Source: Diadophis punctatus similis
Lineage: Eukaryota > Chordata > Lepidosauria > Squamata > Dipsadidae
DNA: 64,000 nt
Assembly: GCA_023053685.1 (NCBI GenBank)
Contig: JALIGW010000004.1
Coordinates: 82,541,297 to 82,605,296 of the forward strand
Direction of reading: 5' to 3'
The notes under the pieces were generated by a model. That model did not search any database. It had not been told where the DNA came from and saw only the letters and a program-made list of their open reading frames with translations. Positions within the stretch are counted from its first letter, which is position 1; each line of letters opens with the position of its first letter. The position numbers were made by a program, and so were the translations under genes. This document shows, one piece after another, positions 21,580-35,685 of this stretch.

Positions 21580-21804
21580 AGTGGTGCGGTGGCCCAGAGG
21601 TGGAGCTCTCGCCTCACAATCAGAAGGCTATGAGTTCGATCCTAAGTAGAGTCAGATATTTCTCTCTCTGGGCACAATGGGAATATATCTGCTGAACAAA
21701 ACTCCGCATTGGCGTCAGGAAGGGCATCCGGCCAGTAAACACTCAGATCCATTCAGTTGTCCAGCCTCCAGGGATTATGGGATCTTTAAAAGAAGACGAT
21801 GATG
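21580..21804 (+). mobile_element. tRNA-derived SINE with RTE-like tail
   Basis: Starts AGTGGTGCGGTGGCCCAGAG, has B-box-like GAGTTCGATCC, GGAAGGGCATCCGGCCAGT and a GATGATG tail. Flanked by ATCAAAGCATATG (21567-21579) and ATCAAAGCACATG (21805-21817), a 13-bp duplication with one mismatch. Confidence 0.9.
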
Positions 21805-21817
21805 ATCAAAGCACATG

Positions 21818-22535
21818 TCTGGACAAAAAAACCCTCTCAAACTAAAATCAAATGGCCTCCAATCTAGTGATGGCAACTGTAGATTTACAAAGTTGGAAAC
21901 ACAGATTGGCAGTTAGATTATTATTTTCACCACATTCAGTCACATTTTTCATATGATGTTATGCACGATGATCAAATATTTGGTTAGGTTTGACTAACAG
22001 AATGCTGGAGCTTCCAAAAGAGCTTCTTGTGTGGTATTTCCAACGTATCCTTTTACGTTGTCTTTCTCATTTCCATTTAAGCAGAAAAAATTTAAACGGC
22101 TTTTTTAGCGAAAGGATTTTTCTGCTTATCTGAGAGCTTGATGGTTTTCTTTCTTTCCTTCTTTTTTTTTTTTTTTGCTGTTTATTTGCTCCTTGCAGGA
22201 TGGCGTTTCTGGTGTCATTTATTCAATTTGTATAGCAACAGGGTATTTGCTGCGCTTCATAATTGTAATAGCCTAACGGAGCAAACAGAACGTAGACTCG
22301 CCTTGTGGTCCACTGTAGGATTTCTAGCAATGAATCATCAAAGGACAAAAATTATGATTTGGATTCGGAGCATCTTTGCAGTACAGAATACATGTGGCTA
22401 AATTAATTATTTTGGTCGCACTTAACTTGCCCTCAGTTTTTGGAATTATGCAACAACCATGTTCCACGTTGGATGATATGGTATGTGCTACGTGGCCATG
22501 ATGTATCCGAGCTACTCATAAAATGGGCCTAAATC
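21818..22535. other. Unannotated intronic sequence
   Basis: Includes a T-rich run at 22160-22178. No exon or repeat is recognised. Confidence 0.35.
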
Positions 22536-22560
22536 AGGAGTCCCCAACCCCCGGCCCACG
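22536..22560. mobile_element. hAT terminus scrap
   Basis: CAGGAGTCCCCAACCCCCGG resembles a common vertebrate hAT end. It is followed directly by a CR1, so only the end survives. Confidence 0.45.
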
Positions 22561-22574
22561 TATCAAAATCACAT

Positions 22575-23118
22575 GAAGTATTAGTACCGCTTTATAAAGC
22601 CTTAGTAAGACCACACCTGGAATACTGCATCCAGTTTTGGTCACCACATCACACATACAAAAAATGTTGAGAATTTGTAAAAGGTGCAGAGAAGAGCAAC
22701 TAAGATGATTAAAGGCCAGGAGACTAAAACATACGAAGAACGGTTGCAGGAATTGGGTTTGGCCACTCCAGAGAAAAAAAGGACTAGGGGTGACATGATA
22801 GCAGTCTTCCAGTATTTGAGGGGCTGCCACAAAGAAGAGGGTGGTCAATTTATTTTCCAAAGCACCAGAAGGAAAGACAAGAAGCAACAGATGGAAACTA
22901 ATCAAGGAGAGAAGCAACCTGGAATTAAGGAGAAACTTTCTAACAGTGTGGACAATTAACCAGTGGAACAGCTTGCCACCAGAAGTTGCGGTTGCTCCAT
23001 CACTGGAGGCTTTTAAGAAGAGACTGGACAGCCATTTGTCTGAAATGCTTTAGGATCTCCAGCTTGAGCAGGGGGCTGGTCTAGAAGACCTCCAAGGTCC
23101 CTTCCAGCTCTATTCTGA
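22575..23118 (+). mobile_element. CR1 LINE 3' end
   Basis: Starts at ACCGCTTTATAAAGCCTTAG and encodes [40 protein letters not shown], then the C-terminus INQWNSLPPEVAVAPSLEAF ending LSEML and a stop at 23051. One frameshift lies near 22842. Confidence 0.9.
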
Positions 23119-24391
23119 TTGATTAATTGAATGTTGCACTAATAACAGATAAAATGAAGAAAAAGCACTTAGAGAGAGCCATGAGCACATTCTACAAGCA
23201 TCCTCCCTAATTTTTAGGAGAGTAAAAGGAAGGGACGGATGAGACACTTTCAAACTTGATTCTGTTATTGTAACTTTTAAATAAAGGTAGTATTTAGTTC
23301 TCATGGTTGGTGCTACCTCTGAAGAGCTGACACCCAACCTCACACACCTATGCATCCACATCCGACTTTATTGAATTTTGAAGCAAGGCTAACGTCAGCG
23401 ATGTGAACAACCCCACTAATCAAACAGATCTATTCTAATTCTGGCTACTCATCACTCACTCAAGTTTTAAAATAAAAGGCCTTGTGAATAATTTAACCGA
23501 TATCAAATTACTGTTTTATGTTTTGTGTGAAGGCAGCACACTACGTTCCTTTAATATTGCATGGCCTGCTGTGTCATTTACTTTTCCCTAAAAGTTAATT
23601 ATTACACACTTCGTTCTTTACATCTAGCAATAACCCACTTCCCAATCAATTGCTAATATACTGAGTTATAACCAGCTAGGCCAGCACAAAAGGATTCATA
23701 GCAACATTTAGAGTGGATAAAAAAAAATAAGCTTCATTAATAGCTGCCTAAGGGCAATTTTTAGTGATTACAAATGACCAAGCTAGCACCTTTACAAATT
23801 TGTTCTAGATGGCTTCTATATTAACAGCTCCTAATACCACAACACTCTGTTTCCCACTGTAAAGTCAAATGTTTTATCTGCTTATATTCTTGTTATGTCC
23901 CATCCACTCTCGTAAGCATGCCAATTTAGATTTTAGGGTGGTGCACAATTCAGCAGCATTAAAAAAAAATGGCTATCCCTTAACCATCGCACACAAACAC
24001 AGATGCCCCAGACATCGAAGTTATAAAATGTCACTCGACTATATACAAATAATAATAAAAAAGGCAAACCTTAAACTTATGATTTCTTTTTAAAATTTCA
24101 AGGCTACCAAGTGAGTATTTGAAATGAAATGAGCTACTAAAAAGCACTGAAGGTTTGTAGAGATGTACAGACAGGGCTAATTGGTTCACCTGCATAATAT
24201 TCCACATTAAAATTAAGCCCTTAAAAGAGACCAAGAGTGTTGTTCTAAAGAACTATTTCAATTATTTTTAGAAATGTGTTTTTCCTAACAGAAAAGGAGG
24301 AATAGATGACATTTTCATGTGGCCAACCCATTAAAAAAAAGGGGGGAGGAGGAGATGAATTAAGTCTTGAATTTAAAACAAGCTTTTAAAA
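23119..24391. other. Repeat-poor intron, 1.27 kb
   Basis: AT-rich with no repeat or exon that I recognise. Confidence 0.4.
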
Positions 24392-24985
24392 TACCGTATT
24401 TTTCAGACTATACGATGCACTTTTTTGTCTCCCAAAAGGGGGTGAAAATGTATGTGCATCTTATAGACCAAATATTGTCCACCCACCGGCCATTTTTGGC
24501 CTCCATAAGCCCCATTTTTGGGTCTTTTTTTGGACTTTTTCAGGCCTTTTTTCGGCCCGTTTGGGGGGATTTTTTTTGGCTTGTTTTTGAGGCTTTTTAG
24601 GCCTCTTTTTGAGGCTTTTTTGGGGCAAGTTTTTTCCAAAAAAAAAATGGGCCAAAAAAAGCCTCAAAAATGGGCCAAAAAAGGACCGAAAAAAGCCGAA
24701 AAAATGGGCCGAAAAAAAGCTGAAAAAATGGGCCAACCCCCCCCCCAATGGGCCAAAAAAGCCAAAAAAGGGCCGAAAACAGCCTCAAAAATGGGCTGAA
24801 AAAAGCCTAAAAATGGGCTGAAAAAAGCCTAAAAATGGCCCCAAAAGCCTCAAAAATGGGCAGAAAAAAGGCTGGAAAAGGCCTGGAAAAAGCCCCCAGA
24901 ATGGGTTGCACAGAGGTCAAAAACTTTTTTCTTGAGTTTTCCTCTTCAAAATTTAGGTATGTCTTATAGTCCAAAAAATATGGTA
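24392..24985. mobile_element. MITE with long palindromic interior
   Basis: Ends TACCGTATTTTTCAGACTAT and ATAGTCCAAAAAATATGGTA are inverted repeats with outer TA. The left half is TTTTTGG/CCTTTTT-type and the right half is its complement (GGGCCAAAAAA, GCCTCAAAAATGGGC), giving a several-hundred-base foldback. Confidence 0.75.
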
Positions 24986-25031
24986 AACGTTTCTCTGTCA
25001 TGTTCATTGCTATCTTAGGTTTCACCAGATG

Positions 25032-25190
<159 letters not shown>

Positions 25191-25213
25191 CCAGTTTTCA
25201 GATAGCAAAATAA

Positions 25214-25535
25214 CATAGTTGGAAAGGACCTTGGAGGTCTTCTAGTCCAACCCCCTGCTCAAGCAGGAGATCTATACCACTTCGGACAAATGGTTGTCCA
25301 ACATTTTCTTAAAATCCTCCAGTGTTGGAGCATTCACAACTTCTGGAGGCAAGTTGTTCCACTGATTAATTGTCCTCACTGTCGGGAAATTTCTCCTTAG
25401 TTCTAAGTTGCTTCTCTCCTTGATTAGTTTCCATCCGTTACTTCTTGTCCTACCTTCAGGTGCTTTGGAGAATAGTTTGACTCCCTCTTCTATGTGGCAG
25501 CCACTCAAAAGTTGGAATACTACTATCATATATCT
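25214..25535 (-). mobile_element. CR1 LINE 3' end
   Basis: The minus-strand frame includes LLSGCHIEEGVKLFSKAPEG, RTRSNGWKLIKERSNLELRR and INQWNNLPPEVVNAPTLEDF, ending LSEVV and a stop, then the CR1 tail. 5'-truncated. Confidence 0.92.
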
Positions 25536-25557
25536 ATATACAGAGATGTATCTACGG

Positions 25558-25562
25558 TATAT

Positions 25563-25633
<71 letters not shown>

Positions 25634-25645
25634 TTATTTATTAAT

Positions 25646-25688
<43 letters not shown>

Positions 25689-26296
25689 TATCATTCTTAT
25701 AGGCCGCCCAACTCTCGCGGGACTCCGGGCGGCGTACAACATGTAAAAAGAACAATTAACCAAAAAGAAATGCAATAGTAATAGTTTAAAAAATTTTATA
25801 AAAATTAAAAAATATTAATCATCATTCATACATGGGCAGACCACAGATATTCTTATTGGTCTTAATTTAGCCCGCCTGCTTGAAAAGCCATGTCTTCACG
25901 GCTTTACGGAAGGCCAGCAGGGTGGGGATAGTCCGGATCTCTGGTGGTAGTTGGTTCCAAAGAGAAGGAGCTCCCACAGAGAAAGCTCTCCTCCACGTTC
26001 CCACCAACCGGCATTGCTTGGTTGATGGGACCTGGAGGAGACCGACTCTGTGGGACCTAACCGGTCGTAGGGAGGTATGCGGTAGGATGCGGTCCCAAAG
26101 GTAGTCTGGTCCTGAGCCATCTAGGGCTTTAAAGGTTATAACCAACACCTTAAATTGCAACCGGAGACTAATGGGCAAACAATGCAGCTGGCGGAAAACA
26201 GGTGTTACGTGGGTGTATCTTGGTACACCTACCACGGCACGCGCAGCTGCATTTTACACCAATTGCAGTCTCCGGATACTCTTTAAGGGTAGCCCC
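25558..26296 (-). mobile_element. L2-like LINE 3' end with expanded ATTT tail
   Basis: The (ATTT)n at 25558-25688 is the complement of the element's 3' AAAT tail. Next comes GGCCGCCCAACTCTCGCGGG (3' UTR complement). The minus-strand frame then gives HVTPVFRQLHCLPISLRLQF, KVLVITFKALDGSGPDYL and [20 protein letters not shown]. Codons for LQLVQNAA are visible near 26255, after which it is 5'-truncated. Confidence 0.87.
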
Positions 26297-26318
26297 ATGT
26301 AGCCCCACCCATCTACAT

Positions 26319-26655
26319 CAGGGGTGGGTTCCTTCCGGTTTGGACTGGTTCGCCCGAACCGGTAGCTGGTGACATCACAATGATGTCACCCACCCGGTTC
26401 GATTGGTGCCGGTCCGTGGGAGCCGCCATCTTTTTAAAAAAAATTCAATTTTTTCTGAATTTTTTTCTTCTGCGCATGCGCAGAAGCCGAGTTTCCGGCA
26501 CTGTGCATGCGGTCACCATCTTGTTTTTGGTGTTTTTATTTTTAAAAAAATTTGGGGGGGGGTTTGCACTGTGCATGTGCGCATAGCCACGAGGCATGGC
26601 CATGCGGCACGGGAGGAAGAGAAGCGGCAGCGAGGTAAGTTGGAACCCACCCCTG
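26319..26655. mobile_element. Non-autonomous hAT element
   Basis: Ends CAGGGGTGGGTTCC and GGAACCCACCCCTG are exact inverted repeats. Perfect 8-bp duplication ATCTACAT at 26311-26318 and 26656-26663. The interior includes GCGCATGCGCAGAAGC. Confidence 0.95.
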
Positions 26656-26663
26656 ATCTACAT

Positions 26664-27184
26664 CTATAGACAGATAGCTATAAATATCTAAAACCTATAA
26701 ATTACTTTTTTTTTGCTTCTCTGGCCCAAAAGACCCATTCCCTTTGCAAGGACCGACCAGAGCTATACAAAACTCATTTCTCCTACTTGGAGCAAATTAT
26801 TACTGCATTATCACAAGGGGGAAAAAAGAGCTGGAAAATAGCATTGGTTGCCGTTTTAGTCATGAAAAACGTGAATCCTGAGCTGATCTGGTCCCTTAAA
26901 TATCACCTGGCATGTTAATCTATGCATTTATGCAAATTTTTGCTGTTTTAGCACATTGTGGATGCTACACTGCATACCCATCTTCAAACCTCAGAACAAA
27001 TTTTTCATGCATTGTGTTACAGCGCCTTCTATTGGCTAGTTTAGGGAAGTTGCTCTTGAAAAGTTTTAGGAAGAGATGTGGCCTTCACAGATCACAAATA
27101 CAAACCGCAGCCCAATTGATGACACAGTCAAAATGTGACATAGTGGTTCAGCGTTGGACACACAACAAAAACATTCTCAGCTTT
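26664..27184. other. Unannotated intronic sequence
   Basis: No recognisable feature. Confidence 0.35.
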
Positions 27185-27585
27185 TGAAATTTTTTTAATA
27201 AGTTTATTGCAGTCATAGACCAGAGACTAGAGCAAACAAAAACACACAGTAAATATACAATTAAAAGTTATAAAATAAAATAATAAATAGAAGATAAAAT
27301 CTTTAATAAAATCCAGTCTGTCAATTGCACATGGTCTACACTACTAAAATTACAGTCCATAAGCTGTGAGGCCTATAGGCAGTTTAATACTAAAAGGGAA
27401 AGGAATAAGCAGTGTTTGCAACATTTGTTGTATACATTCTGCGCAGAATCTGGCCACCTGTGCTGTAGTTATGGCCTGTTCATCCTTAAGCAGCCACTGA
27501 AGATAGGTAGGGTCGGAACGGCCAGGATACCTTGCAATTAATGGCAGAATATGTTTTTTCCTAATCTCCATATAAAAGGAGGCTT
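27185..27585 (-). mobile_element. Non-LTR retrotransposon 3' end, unclassified
   Basis: The minus strand encodes KKHILPLIARYPGRSDPTYL then QWLLKDEQAITTAQVARFCA. It ends with a UTR whose last bases read CTATGACTGCAATAAACTTA. This is a LINE-type 3' end, possibly of an R4/Tx1-like clade, but the clade is a guess. Confidence 0.55.
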
Positions 27586-27657
27586 TTGAAATTCACTAAG
27601 GGTCTTTTGGCCACTGCCTCAGCCCCAGTCACTTCACTGGTGGTGGGGAGAAATTAT

Positions 27658-27748
27658 AGGTAGCCCTTGACTTACAGTCTTTTGTTTAGCGACTGTTTGA
27701 AGTTACAACGCCATTGAAAAAAGTGACTTATGACCGCTGTTCACACAC
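27658..27748 (-). mobile_element. CTTAC-family MITE fragment
   Basis: The terminus AGGTAGCCCTTGACTTACAG is followed by AAAAGTGACTTATGACCG. Only the first 90 bp remain before an abrupt junction with a hAT fragment. Confidence 0.75.
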
Positions 27749-28038
27749 CCGTTTTGCATGCCAGGTAAGTGCAAGGTGTGTGCGGAGGCTCGGGGAGGGA
27801 GAAAAATAGGCCTACCAGAAGTTCGGGAAGGCCGGAAATGGGCCCGCTTCCGGCCTCCAGAGCCTTGGGAGGCCATTTTCACCCTCCCAGAGGCTCAAGG
27901 AAAGACTCCGGAGCCCGGGGAGGGCAAAAATTCCCCCCTACCATGGTACAGGAGGCCGACTAGGCCACACCCACCATGGCCACACCCACCTAGCAACCGG
28001 GCAGAGAACCCCTTGCTAAAAATTTTCAAGCCCACCCT
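27749..28038. mobile_element. hAT MITE fragment, right part
   Basis: Homologous to 57535-57840: TGCCAGGTAAGTGCA, GGAGGCTCGGGGAGGG, GCCATTTTCACCCTCCCAGA, AACCGGGCAGAGAACC. The left terminus is missing, and the right end is decayed at CAAGCCCACCCTTG. Confidence 0.7.
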
Positions 28039-28039
28039 T

Positions 28040-28125
28040 GCATTGGACGGTCATTTTGTCTGGATGGCATGCGGTTTCCTGCATTGGGATTTCCAAGGAT
28101 CCTCCCAACTCTGTAACTATACGAT
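28040..28125 (+). mobile_element. Decayed CR1 3' tail
   Basis: GGACGGTCATTTTGTCTGG, then a diverged GGTTTCCTGC and CCAAGGATCCTCCCAACTCT align with the CR1 end. It is an internally deleted relic. Confidence 0.5.
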
Positions 28126-28129
28126 CTCT

Positions 28130-28602
28130 ACAACAGAAGCACTGAAAATATATTCTTAATTTCTTTAGAATTAAACTGTGTTACATGCATTGCACAGGCC
28201 AAACGTGTATTTTTTTTCCTTTTAAAGATATTATTCACGTGTGCGTGTATAAATATTCTCATTCATTCCATTCTTCTAGGAGGTTCAAGATGGATCAAGA
28301 GGAAGATGGATTCCTACAATCTCTCTGCTAGTTACATCACGCTGAGGAATTAAAGCCAACTCAACTCCTCACAATCTGCTTTCATAGCCAAATTATTGAA
28401 TATTGCACAACATTAAATTTGTTCCTGAGGTTTGTATCATAGCCAAGACTCCACTGCGGAGCCCAAATATTACACTTCTCCAAAATGTCAAAATCCTTTG
28501 CCAAGAACCTGACAAAACCTTTAATTACGAATTCAGGCAGGCATTCAATTCAAAGAGTGTTTTCTTAAATTGCTAGTGATGTAATGATCAAATGTGCACT
28601 GA
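28130..28602. other. Unannotated intronic sequence
   Basis: No recognisable feature. Confidence 0.35.
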
Positions 28603-28850
28603 AAGTGGCCCTCGACTTACGACCACAATGCAACCCAAAACTTCCTTTGATAAGTCAAACGTTTGTTAAGTGAGACTCTGCCTCATTTTACGACCTTTCT
28701 TGCCACAGTTGTTAAGTGAATCACTGCAGTGGTTTAAGTTAGTCACACGGTTGTTAAGTGAATCTGGCTTCCATACGGACTTTGCTTGTCAGAAGGTCAC
28801 AAAAGGAGATCACGTGACCCCGGGACACTGCGACCGTCATAAATATGAGT
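28603..28850 (+). mobile_element. CTTAC-family MITE, 3'-truncated
   Basis: Contains CCTCGACTTACGACCACAAT, AAGTGAATCACTGCAG, GACTTTGCTTGTCAGAAGG and CGTGACCCCGGGACACTGCG, then stops. Confidence 0.8.
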
Positions 28851-29059
28851 TGAGTATCTTCGTTGCAGTTTTAGTACAGTTCTTAATAATATGTTAATCT
28901 GTGTAATTTCATTTTTTAAACTAATTTTACTTGTTTTAGCTATCCAGAGTCACTTTAGAGGAAAGATGGGTGACATAGACATTTAATAAATAAACAAACC
29001 AACAATAAGTTGAGGCTGCACTGACGTCTGAATAAATCAAACTAAATACGCTGATTACA

Positions 29060-29178
29060 ATTAGTCCTAAAGTTACGTTATTGAGCCCAAAATTTATGTT
29101 GCTAAGTTAAACATTTGTTAAGTGAGCTTCGCCCCATTTTACCACTTTTGCTTGCTACTATTATTGCAACTGACAGTT
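29060..29178 (+). mobile_element. CTTAC-family MITE relic
   Basis: Diverged segment with TTGAGCCCAAAATTTATGTT, ACATTTGTTAAGTGAGC and CCCCATTTTACCAC. Both ends are lost. Confidence 0.65.
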
Positions 29179-29179
29179 G

Positions 29180-29850
29180 CTTTCCAGTGTAATATGGGCT
29201 GATATTTTTCCCAACACGAGGAATTTTTCCAATTTTAACTGGAAATGCCAGGAACAGTGCTCCAGTAAATGCCATTGATTGATGTACCTTCAACCTGCCA
29301 ATTATTTGTAGTTGGCAACATGTCTTTATCTTGTTTGGCACAAATGATACAGTCCCATTGATTGCTGCCCATCTTATTCTATTTTTATTTTCATATTGAT
29401 ATATCTCTATCTGTATCTTGGTTGTATAATTTGTTATCAACTTTTATATTTTCTGTAATTACTAACATCTCAATTTTACCGTGGACGTTTTAATTGTATA
29501 ATTGTTTATTTGGAGAGTTGCAAATGGCTATTGGTTTGGCAGCCTACAAGTAGAATAAGCAAAGAACTAAATGCATGTTATTTTATGTTAATTGCCTGAA
29601 ACACTTGGCAAAACCCCACATGATCTTAATCTGTAGACTTTGTCAAACATTATTAATAGACTACAACCATGCTGCCAATTTTTTAAAATATTTGCTTTCT
29701 ACCAAGGTTAGCGACTTATCAGCTTTATCAAATTACTTTCAGTGTTATTAATTTTTTGTTTTAATTTTCCAGTACCAATTCCATAGCCAGATCACTTGTT
29801 TAATTAAATCTCCCTTTGTTACGCTAAGTTCAAATATATTTTGTAAAGTG
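29180..29850. other. Unannotated intronic sequence
   Basis: A 112-codon minus-strand frame (29102-29440) overlaps the MITE relic and matches nothing I know. Treated as chance. Confidence 0.35.
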
Positions 29851-29851
29851 A

Positions 29852-30181
29852 TCTCTCTCTCTCTCTCTCTCTCTCCTCTCCCTCTCTCTTCTCTCTCTCC
29901 CCCCGCTCTCTCCCCCCCTCCCTCCCTCCCTCTCTCTCTCCTCTCTCTCCTCTCCCTCCTCTCTCTCCTCTCCCTCTCTTTTCTCTCTCTCTCTCCTCTC
30001 CCTCTCTCCTCTCTCTCTCTCCTCTCTCTCTCTCCCCCCCTCCCTCCCCCCCTCTCTCTCTCCTCTCTCTCCTCTCCCTCCTCTCTCTCTCCTCTCCCTC
30101 TCTTTTCTCTCTCTCTCTCCTCTCCCTCTCTCCTCTCTCTCTCTCCCCCCTCTCTCTCCCTCCCTCCCTCCCTCTCCCCCC
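29852..30181. repeat. Polypyrimidine (CT/CCT/CCCT)n tract
   Basis: 330 bp almost entirely C and T on the plus strand. In the MAGI2 transcript this is a polypurine stretch. Confidence 0.97.
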
Positions 30182-30244
30182 CATTTCCACTTTGAGGGGA
30201 GAAAATCTTATAATTCCAAGTTTCATCTTGCAAGCAATAAAAGT

Positions 30245-30700
30245 ATGAACAAGACTTTATACGGTACAGCGTTGTTAATACAACAACTCAACTGGAGAAG
30301 AACGTTTCAACCAGCATATATGGAAGGTCACATACCAAAATCTTGCTTATGCTGTCAACAATACCTGGGGTGTCTGTCAACTAGCAGTGTCAGTGGTCAA
30401 CCAAGTTTTGTTTTAGAACTTAATGGTCTTACACCGCAAACCCTTGACCCAAAGCAACGAGACCCAAACTCATTGGTAGCTTCACACTGCAGTGAACAAG
30501 GACATGCATTCAATTTCACAGCTATTAACGATTGTTGGCTGAGCCGGGACAAAACAAAACAAAAAAAGCCAGAGAAATGATTGATGCCTGAGAAACAGAT
30601 TCCTTGTCCATGAAGAGGAAGGTTGATTTTTCACCAGCTTATCGGTTACTTAGGAGCCAAGGGAGCAGCAGCACAAGGAAACAACAACCAACAATTTAAT
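30245..30700 (+). mobile_element. Penelope-like element C-terminal fragment
   Basis: Reading pieces include DPNSLVASHCSEQGHAFNF, resembling the HxxxxxHxFNF motif of GIY-YIG endonuclease domains in Penelope-like elements. A later stretch in another frame reads VDFSPAYRLLRSQGSSSTRK before a stop near 30696, resembling the NRHxxLxPAY end. Frameshifted. The assignment is from motif resemblance only. Confidence 0.5.
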
Positions 30701-30710
30701 AGCCAGACAT

Positions 30711-31030
30711 CAACACTCTAATTAATAACTAAATAGCTACACACAACCAGGCACCATATAAACACAATTGCATAGAATATATTCTGGAGAGAGAGAGAGA
30801 GAGAGAGAGAGGAGTTGGGTTCCAGCATGAACCGGAAAGCTTGGAAGAATAAAACTTTGGTCTTAGTGATCGATTCAGATTGGATCCTGAAAAGCAATTT
30901 ATCTCTAGCATCATTGACATTTTGGTTGCATTATATTTATATATACAGTATAATTTAGAGATTGCCCAACTTCAAAAGGCTATGCATCTTCTACTTTAAA
31001 AGCAAGAAATAATAACCACAGAGAAATAGA
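30711..31030. other. Intronic sequence with (GA)n
   Basis: A short (GA)12 at about 30788-30812. Otherwise no recognisable feature. Confidence 0.5.
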
Positions 31031-31047
31031 TCGTGATTCCCAGGAGG

Positions 31048-31108
31048 AAAACAACAACAACAACAACCCTGTGCATAACAACAACAACAACAACAACAAC
31101 AACAACTG
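31048..31108. repeat. (AAC)n microsatellite
   Basis: Two AAC runs separated by CCCTGTGCATAAC. Confidence 0.93.
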
Positions 31109-34020
<2,912 letters not shown>

Positions 34021-34037
34021 CCAAATTAATACAATAT

Positions 34038-34830
34038 AGGTAATCCTCAACTTACAACCATTCATTCAGTGACCATTTGAAGTTGCAACGGCACTGGAAA
34101 AAGTGACTTATGTCCATTTTTCACACTTATGACCATTGCAGCATCCCCATGGTCATGTGATCAAAATTCAGACCTTTGGCAACTGACTCACATTTTATTT
34201 ATTTATTTATTTTATTTATAAACGTTCTTATAGGCCGCCCAATCCCGTGGGACTCAGGGCGGCGTACAGCATAGATAAGAAATGTACAATAAAAAACAGT
34301 AATAACAGTTAAAAAGATAAAAACATTATTTTAAAAAACATTCATTCGTGGGGGAATCTGATCTTCTTTTTCACCCCGCCTGCCGGAAGAGCCATGTTTT
34401 TACGGCTTTACGGAAGGCCAGTAGGGTGGGGATAGTCTGGATCTCTGGTGGGAGTTGGTTCCAGAGGGACGGGGCTCCCACAGAGAAGGCCCTCCCCGCC
34501 AACCGACATTGTTTGGCCGATGGGACCCGGAGGAGGCCCACTCTGTGGGACCTAATCAGTCGTAGGGAGGTATGTGGTAGGATGCGGTCCCGAAGGTTGC
34601 AGTGTCCCTGGGTCATGTAATCCCTCTTTTGCAACCTTCTGACAAGCAAAGTCAATGGGGAAGCCAGATTCACTTAACAGCAATGTTACTAACTTAACAA
34701 CTGCAATAATTCACTTAACAACAGTGGCAAGAATGGTCATAAAATGGAGCAAAACTCACTAAACAAATATCTCACTCAGCAATAGAAATGTTGGGCTCAT
34801 TTGTTGTCATAAGTCTACAATCGAGTACCT
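34038..34830 (-). mobile_element. CTTAC-family MITE split by a LINE
   Basis: Left part 34038-34194 (AGGTAATCCTCAACTTACAA, AAAAAGTGACTTATGTCC). Right part 34597-34830 (GTTGCAGTGTCCCTGGGTC, GACAAGCAAAGTCAATGGGG, then CTACAATCGAGTACCTGTA). The two halves together make one full-length element. Confidence 0.85.
34195..34596 (-). mobile_element. L2-like LINE 3' end inserted in MITE
   Basis: Begins with the tail complement TATTTATTTATTTATTT, then GGCCGCCCAATCCCGTGGG. The minus-strand frame encodes [40 protein letters not shown] and [14 protein letters not shown]. Very close to the copy at 25558 in the shared part, so a related, fairly young subfamily. Confidence 0.87.
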
Positions 34831-35209
34831 GTACAGTTTAAATATAAGTTGAAATGTTGCTCTTCAATTTTCAATTTCAACTTCTTTATTATTTCACGCT
34901 AATTTTTAAACATGTTTTCAGCCAGATTAGCCTTGGAAAGAGGTTGCATAGAAATGCTTTGCTAATCATTGTAATTAGTCATTCTTTCTCCTTGGTTGAA
35001 GAGCGCTGAAGTCCTGTAGCTTTTCCTAAAAATCTGTCAGGGATGTAAATAGTTCCTAAAAAACACTAACTATTAGAATGTGAATCATTCATCTTTGGCA
35101 AAGAGATAGGTGTGTAATGTGTAGCTCTGGCCCAAAATTTAAGATCTTGCTTTATTATTTTTGAAGAAAAAAACACCCATTTACTAATTCAAAACTAGCC
35201 AGTTTGTTG
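34831..35209. other. Unannotated intronic sequence
   Basis: No recognisable feature. Confidence 0.35.
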
Positions 35210-35214
35210 AGATA

Positions 35215-35527
35215 AGAATTACTCTTATCAGAGGCGAAATGAATCTTTTCCTGGAACTCTGACATTGTCAAAATAAACCGCATTATAATTCTAATGAATA
35301 AGATATTTATTTTGATACAAAAATAATAAGATCACATACTGGCTATATAAAAGAGATGTTGCTTCGTCATGAAGCAGAGAACAAAAAAGGAATGAATCAA
35401 AAGAAAGGAATGTACACATGCGTACTAGGAACATTAATCACGCGCTCAGGAATAAACCATTATATTTGATAGGGATGCATCTCCCTGCATATACATGTAA
35501 CAGGCAATATAAAATCACTGCGTGACA
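35215..35527 (-). mobile_element. Solo LTR, family A, with 5-bp target duplication
   Basis: The minus strand starts TGTCACGCAGTG and ends CTCAACA. It contains ATATACATGTAACAGG and CATCCCTATC complements plus an AATAAATAT polyadenylation region. Flanked by CAGTT at 35210-35214 and 35528-35532. No internal retroviral or Gypsy coding sequence lies beside it. Confidence 0.85.
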
Positions 35528-35685
35528 CAGTTCTATATGCATTTTAAGTTCATGTGTTTCTACTTTTTGAAAAGAACTTGCTTGCTTCATTTCATGTTCT
35601 AGATATGTTCACAAATCCAGCAAAGAAATATTGGAGTAAGATTCGCATCTTAATACAGAAGATTCTCAAAGTGAACATAAAGATA

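Noticed and set aside
29102..29440. 112-codon minus-strand open frame as a gene
   Set aside because: It overlaps a MITE relic, has no recognisable domain and shows no splice or promoter context.
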